Part shown: positions 5,767 to 8,067 of the stretch, one piece after another
How positions within the stretch are numbered: the first letter of the stretch is position 1
Layout of the letters: each line of letters starts with the position of its first letter
From: CAZOMR01 sp964580655
GTDB lineage: Bacteria > RBG-13-61-14 > CAZOMR01
Length of the DNA stretch: 8,067 nucleotides
Assembly (NCBI GenBank): GCA_964580655.1
Contig: CAZOMR010000154.1
Location: forward strand, 1 to 8,067
Direction of reading: 5' to 3'
The notes under the pieces: generated by a model
Told to the model about the DNA's origin: nothing
Database searches by the model: none
Seen by the model: the letters and a program-made list of their open reading frames with translations, nothing else
Position numbers and translations under genes: made by a program

Positions 5767-6495
5767 TTACAGCAAGCAGGCCAGAGCCAGGATCGCGAAT
5801 TCGGATACCTCTGCCATGGCCCCCAGCACATCCCCGGTAATGCCCCCGATCCTTTGCCGCGCGTGATAGTAGATGAGTCCCGAGGCGAGAAGGATGCACC
5901 CCCAATAAAATAGCCCACGCACAGGCGATGCTATGAGAATGCTCGCAAGCGCGATCACGCTGGCCTTTTGCAGTAGTGCTGGCTGGGGGTTTTCCTTGAA
6001 GACCGCGGCCCGGCCTCCTTTGCGAGCGTATGGTGTCTTGACCAGGAAATAACTGAGCACCCAGCGAGACAGCACTGGCGCAAGAAAAATTGCGGAATAG
6101 CTTTGATGCTGAGAGAAGAGTTCGGCCAGACAGATGTATTTCCCGACCAGCAAAAGCACCAGCGCGATTACGCCGAAGCTTCCAATTCCCGGCTCTGCCA
6201 TTATCCGGAGGCACTCCTCGCGGTTTTTGGCCCCGAAGCCGTCTGCCCAATCAGCCAGGCCGTCAAGATGAAGGCCGCGGGTGATCCACGCGAGAAAAAC
6301 CACAGCAAGGAATGCCGCGAGTCCCGGGGAGTCAAGTTTGCCCCCGAGTTCCGCAATAGCGAGGACTGCAAGACCGAGGACCACTCCGACAAAGGGGAAC
6401 CAGGCAGGGGCCCCCGCGAGTTCTTCCGGGCCAGGTTCTTCTCCTGGAATCCGCAGGATAGTGAGAAACGAGAAGGCCGCACGCAGGCTTTTCAT
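5767..6495 (-). CDS. cobS: Adenosylcobinamide-GDP ribazoletransferase (cobalamin synthase) CobS
   Basis: Integral inner-membrane enzyme that joins adenosylcobinamide-GDP with alpha-ribazole or its 5'-phosphate, giving the complete cobamide (or its phosphate) and GMP. The 242-aa length fits the family. Hallmarks are the N-terminal FSFLTILRIP, the acidic motif GLHLDGLADWADGF (74-87), RIMAEPGIGSFG (97-108), and the second conserved loop GGITGDVLGAMAE (217-229). Several hydrophobic segments are visible, at about 31-50, 57-72, 107-125, 134-152, 176-193, 194-210 and 229-242. The start codon overlaps the cobT stop in an ATGA arrangement (6492-6495), a sign of translational coupling. It is the last gene of the cobU-cobT-cobS run and converges with the zinc-ribbon gene after 30 nt, with no clear terminator in the gap. 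Confidence 0.95.
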   Translation of the reverse strand: MKSLRAAFSFLTILRIPGEEPGPEELAGAPAWFPFVGVVLGLAVLAIAELGGKLDSPGLAAFLAVVFLAWITRGLHLDGLADWADGFGAKNREECLRIMAEPGIGSFGVIALVLLLVGKYICLAELFSQHQSYSAIFLAPVLSRWVLSYFLVKTPYARKGGRAAVFKENPQPALLQKASVIALASILIASPVRGLFYWGCILLASGLIYYHARQRIGGITGDVLGAMAEVSEFAILALACLL

Positions 6496-7553
6496 TCTTC
6501 GGCTTTATCTGTGACGCCCGCGCTCTGGAAAGTCGCCATCTGGTTGTGAGCCCGGATTGCCCCTTCAATAATAATCATTGCCAGCGCCGCGCCTGTGCCT
6601 TCTCCCAGGCGCATGTCCAGTGCGAGCACAGGCCGAAGATCGAGCCGGTCAAAAAGAACACGATGGCCTCGCTCTTCCGAGAGATGGCCGAAGATAAGGT
6701 ATTCTTTGAGAATAGGGTTCATCCTGATCGCGGCAAGCGCCGCGGCCGAGGATATGAAGCCGTCAATGACTATCGGGATTCTTCTTCTGGCCGCACCAAG
6801 GATCATGCCGCAGATTCCCGCGATCTCGACCCCGCCCAGGGCCATCAGGGTGAGAATAGGGTCAGAGAGAAACCGCTGATTCACTTTAAGGGCCATCTCT
6901 ACCACGCGGATTTTCCTCTCCAGAAAGTGATCATCTATCCCGGTTCCGCGCCCGGTCACATTCTCCGGAGCCTGGTCAAGATATGCCGCGAAGAGCGCGC
7001 TTGAGGCCGTGGTATTTCCGATGCCCATATCGCCGGTAGCGAGCAGGTTGACGCCATCGGCGAATGCAGACTCGGCCCGCTCCATCCCGACCGCTATCGC
7101 ATCCTCCAGTTCCTTCTTGCTCATGGCTGGGCCAACCGCGATGTCCTTCGTGCCCCGGGCCACCTTCCTTGAAACAAGCCCCTTTATCTCGCCGAAATCA
7201 TGGTCCACTCCTATGTCAACCACCTCCACATCCGCGCGGGCAACGCTGGCCAGGGCATTGATGGCCGCTCCTCCAGCCAGGAAGTTCTTGACCATCTGTG
7301 CGGTCACCTCGCGAGGATAAGCGCTCACACCCTGTCTCGTCACACCGTGGTCTCCGACAAAAAGCACAATCCTCTTTTTGTCAACCCCGGGGTGAAGCTT
7401 TCCTGTTATCCCGGCGATCTGCACCGCCAGATCCTCCAGCCTGCCCAGACTTCCGCGCGGCTTGGTCAGCCTATCCTGATGAATTCTGGCGGCCTTCATC
7501 GCATTCTGGTCAAGCCCTTTAATCTCTGAAAGAATCTGCCTAAAATTCTCCAT
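6492..7553 (-). CDS. cobT: Nicotinate-nucleotide:dimethylbenzimidazole phosphoribosyltransferase CobT
   Basis: Cytoplasmic enzyme that transfers the phosphoribosyl group of nicotinate mononucleotide to a lower-ligand base such as 5,6-dimethylbenzimidazole, giving alpha-ribazole 5'-phosphate. The 353 aa agree with the usual ~350. Motifs in order are LTKPRGSLGRLE (29-40), FVGDHGV (65-71), AGGAAINALA (93-102), GDMGIGNTTASSAL (174-187), GRGTG (201-205), LGGVEIAGICG (239-249), DGFISSAAALAA (264-275) and RLGEGTGA (315-322). Glu318 corresponds to the catalytic Glu317 of the Salmonella enzyme. The central motif has Asp175 where many homologues have Glu (GEMGIGNTT), a conservative change. The start at 7553 lies inside the end of cobU (14-nt overlap) with a purine-rich GGGAAAGAG just upstream; the stop overlaps cobS. 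The base actually used cannot be told from the sequence, and no DMB synthesis gene is in view. Confidence 0.96.
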   Translation of the reverse strand: MENFRQILSEIKGLDQNAMKAARIHQDRLTKPRGSLGRLEDLAVQIAGITGKLHPGVDKKRIVLFVGDHGVTRQGVSAYPREVTAQMVKNFLAGGAAINALASVARADVEVVDIGVDHDFGEIKGLVSRKVARGTKDIAVGPAMSKKELEDAIAVGMERAESAFADGVNLLATGDMGIGNTTASSALFAAYLDQAPENVTGRGTGIDDHFLERKIRVVEMALKVNQRFLSDPILTLMALGGVEIAGICGMILGAARRRIPIVIDGFISSAAALAAIRMNPILKEYLIFGHLSEERGHRVLFDRLDLRPVLALDMRLGEGTGAALAMIIIEGAIRAHNQMATFQSAGVTDKAEE

Positions 7554-8067
7554 GACGCTCTTTCCCTTTTATTACCCGGGGGATTCCACAACTCATCAAG
7601 ATCACCTGGTCGCATGTCCTGGCCATTATCTGGTTTGCCGATCCGGCCAGGTCCCGGAACCTCCGGGCCAATTCATTCTCAGGCACAATGCCTGCTCCAA
7701 CCTCGTTTGTTACAATGATGACCCTGCCGGGGAAATTCTTGACCACGCGAGCGAGCCCGCGCACCCTTTCAAGAATGGATTGGTCGCTCAGCCCCTGTAA
7801 GAGGATGTTGGAGAGCCACATGGTGATGCAGTCAATCACCACCACCTCGGCCTTTGAGACTTGTGCAGAAAGTGCGGAACCAAGCTCGATCGGCTCCTCA
7901 ATGGTCTTGAAGCTCTTGCCCCTTCTCCGCCGATGCTCTGCGATGCGTTTTTTCATATGCTCATCGCGGGCTTCAGCAGTTGCGATGAAGACACGCTTAC
8001 TTTGCATGCCCGCCTCCCGGCTTGCCAGTTTCAGCGCATGCGCGCTCTTGCCGCTTCTCGCGCCTCC
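7540..8067 (-). CDS. cobU: Adenosylcobinamide kinase/guanylyltransferase CobU (5' end outside window)
   Basis: Bifunctional cytoplasmic enzyme that phosphorylates adenosylcobinamide and then transfers GMP from GTP to form adenosylcobinamide-GDP. The reading frame stays open to the window edge, giving 175 residues. An internal ATG at 8007 is not the true start, because the 20 codons upstream of it encode the P-loop GGARSGKS followed by AHALKLA, so only a few N-terminal residues are missing. Other family motifs are the FIATAEARDEHMKKRI stretch, then EHRRRRGKSFKTIEEP with the likely guanylylated His (equivalent to Salmonella His46), the VIDCITMWLSN stretch, and NEVGAGIVPENELARRFRD followed by GSANQIMA. 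It is the first visible gene of the cobU-cobT-cobS run and overlaps cobT by 14 nt. Any promoter or riboswitch for the cluster would lie beyond the edge. Confidence 0.95.
   Translation of the reverse strand, partial: GGARSGKSAHALKLASREAGMQSKRVFIATAEARDEHMKKRIAEHRRRRGKSFKTIEEPIELGSALSAQVSKAEVVVIDCITMWLSNILLQGLSDQSILERVRGLARVVKNFPGRVIIVTNEVGAGIVPENELARRFRDLAGSANQIMARTCDQVILMSCGIPRVIKGKERHGEF

Noticed and set aside
6103..6549. 148-aa plus-strand ORF across cobS and the end of cobT
   Set aside because: Antisense to two confidently identified genes, with low-complexity charged composition typical of a shadow frame.
8034..8043. GCGCATGCGC palindrome
   Set aside because: It lies in the cobU coding frame just after the P-loop codons and is explained by codon use there.

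Overview
The window reads as a chromosomal segment of a mid-GC bacterium with Gram-negative-like gene content, probably an uncultivated anaerobic lineage. I cannot place the phylum: no rRNA or ribosomal protein gene is present, and the mix of genes would suit Desulfobacterota, Nitrospirota, Omnitrophota or similar groups. Genes are tightly packed and read as intact, with standard SD-led starts. There is no IS element, phage gene, CRISPR array, tRNA or rRNA.

Layout. (1) 144-1844, plus: an orphan L-ribulokinase (araB) with its own SD and a plausible promoter. (2) 3844-1864, minus: three closely spaced genes behind a near-consensus promoter. They encode an exported protein with a proline-rich linker and a C-terminal SHOCT motif, a stand-alone mannose-6-phosphate-isomerase-type cupin (TTG start), and a membrane-anchored CX5R tyrosine/dual-specificity-type phosphatase. 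Their joint role is unknown. (3) 3845-4112: a divergent intergenic region with a 9-bp inverted repeat, a T-run and a 14-nt tandem repeat. (4) 4113-4715, plus: a histidine phosphatase, probably CobC. (5) 4716-4994: an intergenic region with a very good sigma70-type promoter, followed by a leader of about 170 nt that holds two imperfect ~30-nt repeats. (6) 4995-5736, plus: khpA (KH-domain RNA binding) and a small zinc-ribbon protein with a UvrD-tail-like beta-barrel end. (7) 8067-5767, minus: cobU (5' end cut by the window edge), cobT and cobS, overlapping one another in the order U-T-S.

Together cobU, cobT, cobS and the nearby cobC cover late cobamide assembly (nucleotide-loop attachment). CobU activates adenosylcobinamide with GTP. 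CobT makes the alpha-ribazole phosphate, or another lower-ligand nucleotide. CobS joins the two in the membrane, and CobC removes the phosphate. This supports salvage or completion of cobamides. Corrin-ring genes are not in view, so de novo synthesis cannot be judged.

I did not find a convincing new defence, mobile or RNA-guided system. The least explained parts are the SHOCT/cupin/phosphatase operon, the khpA/zinc-ribbon pair with its repeat-bearing leader, and the inverted repeat between divergent genes.
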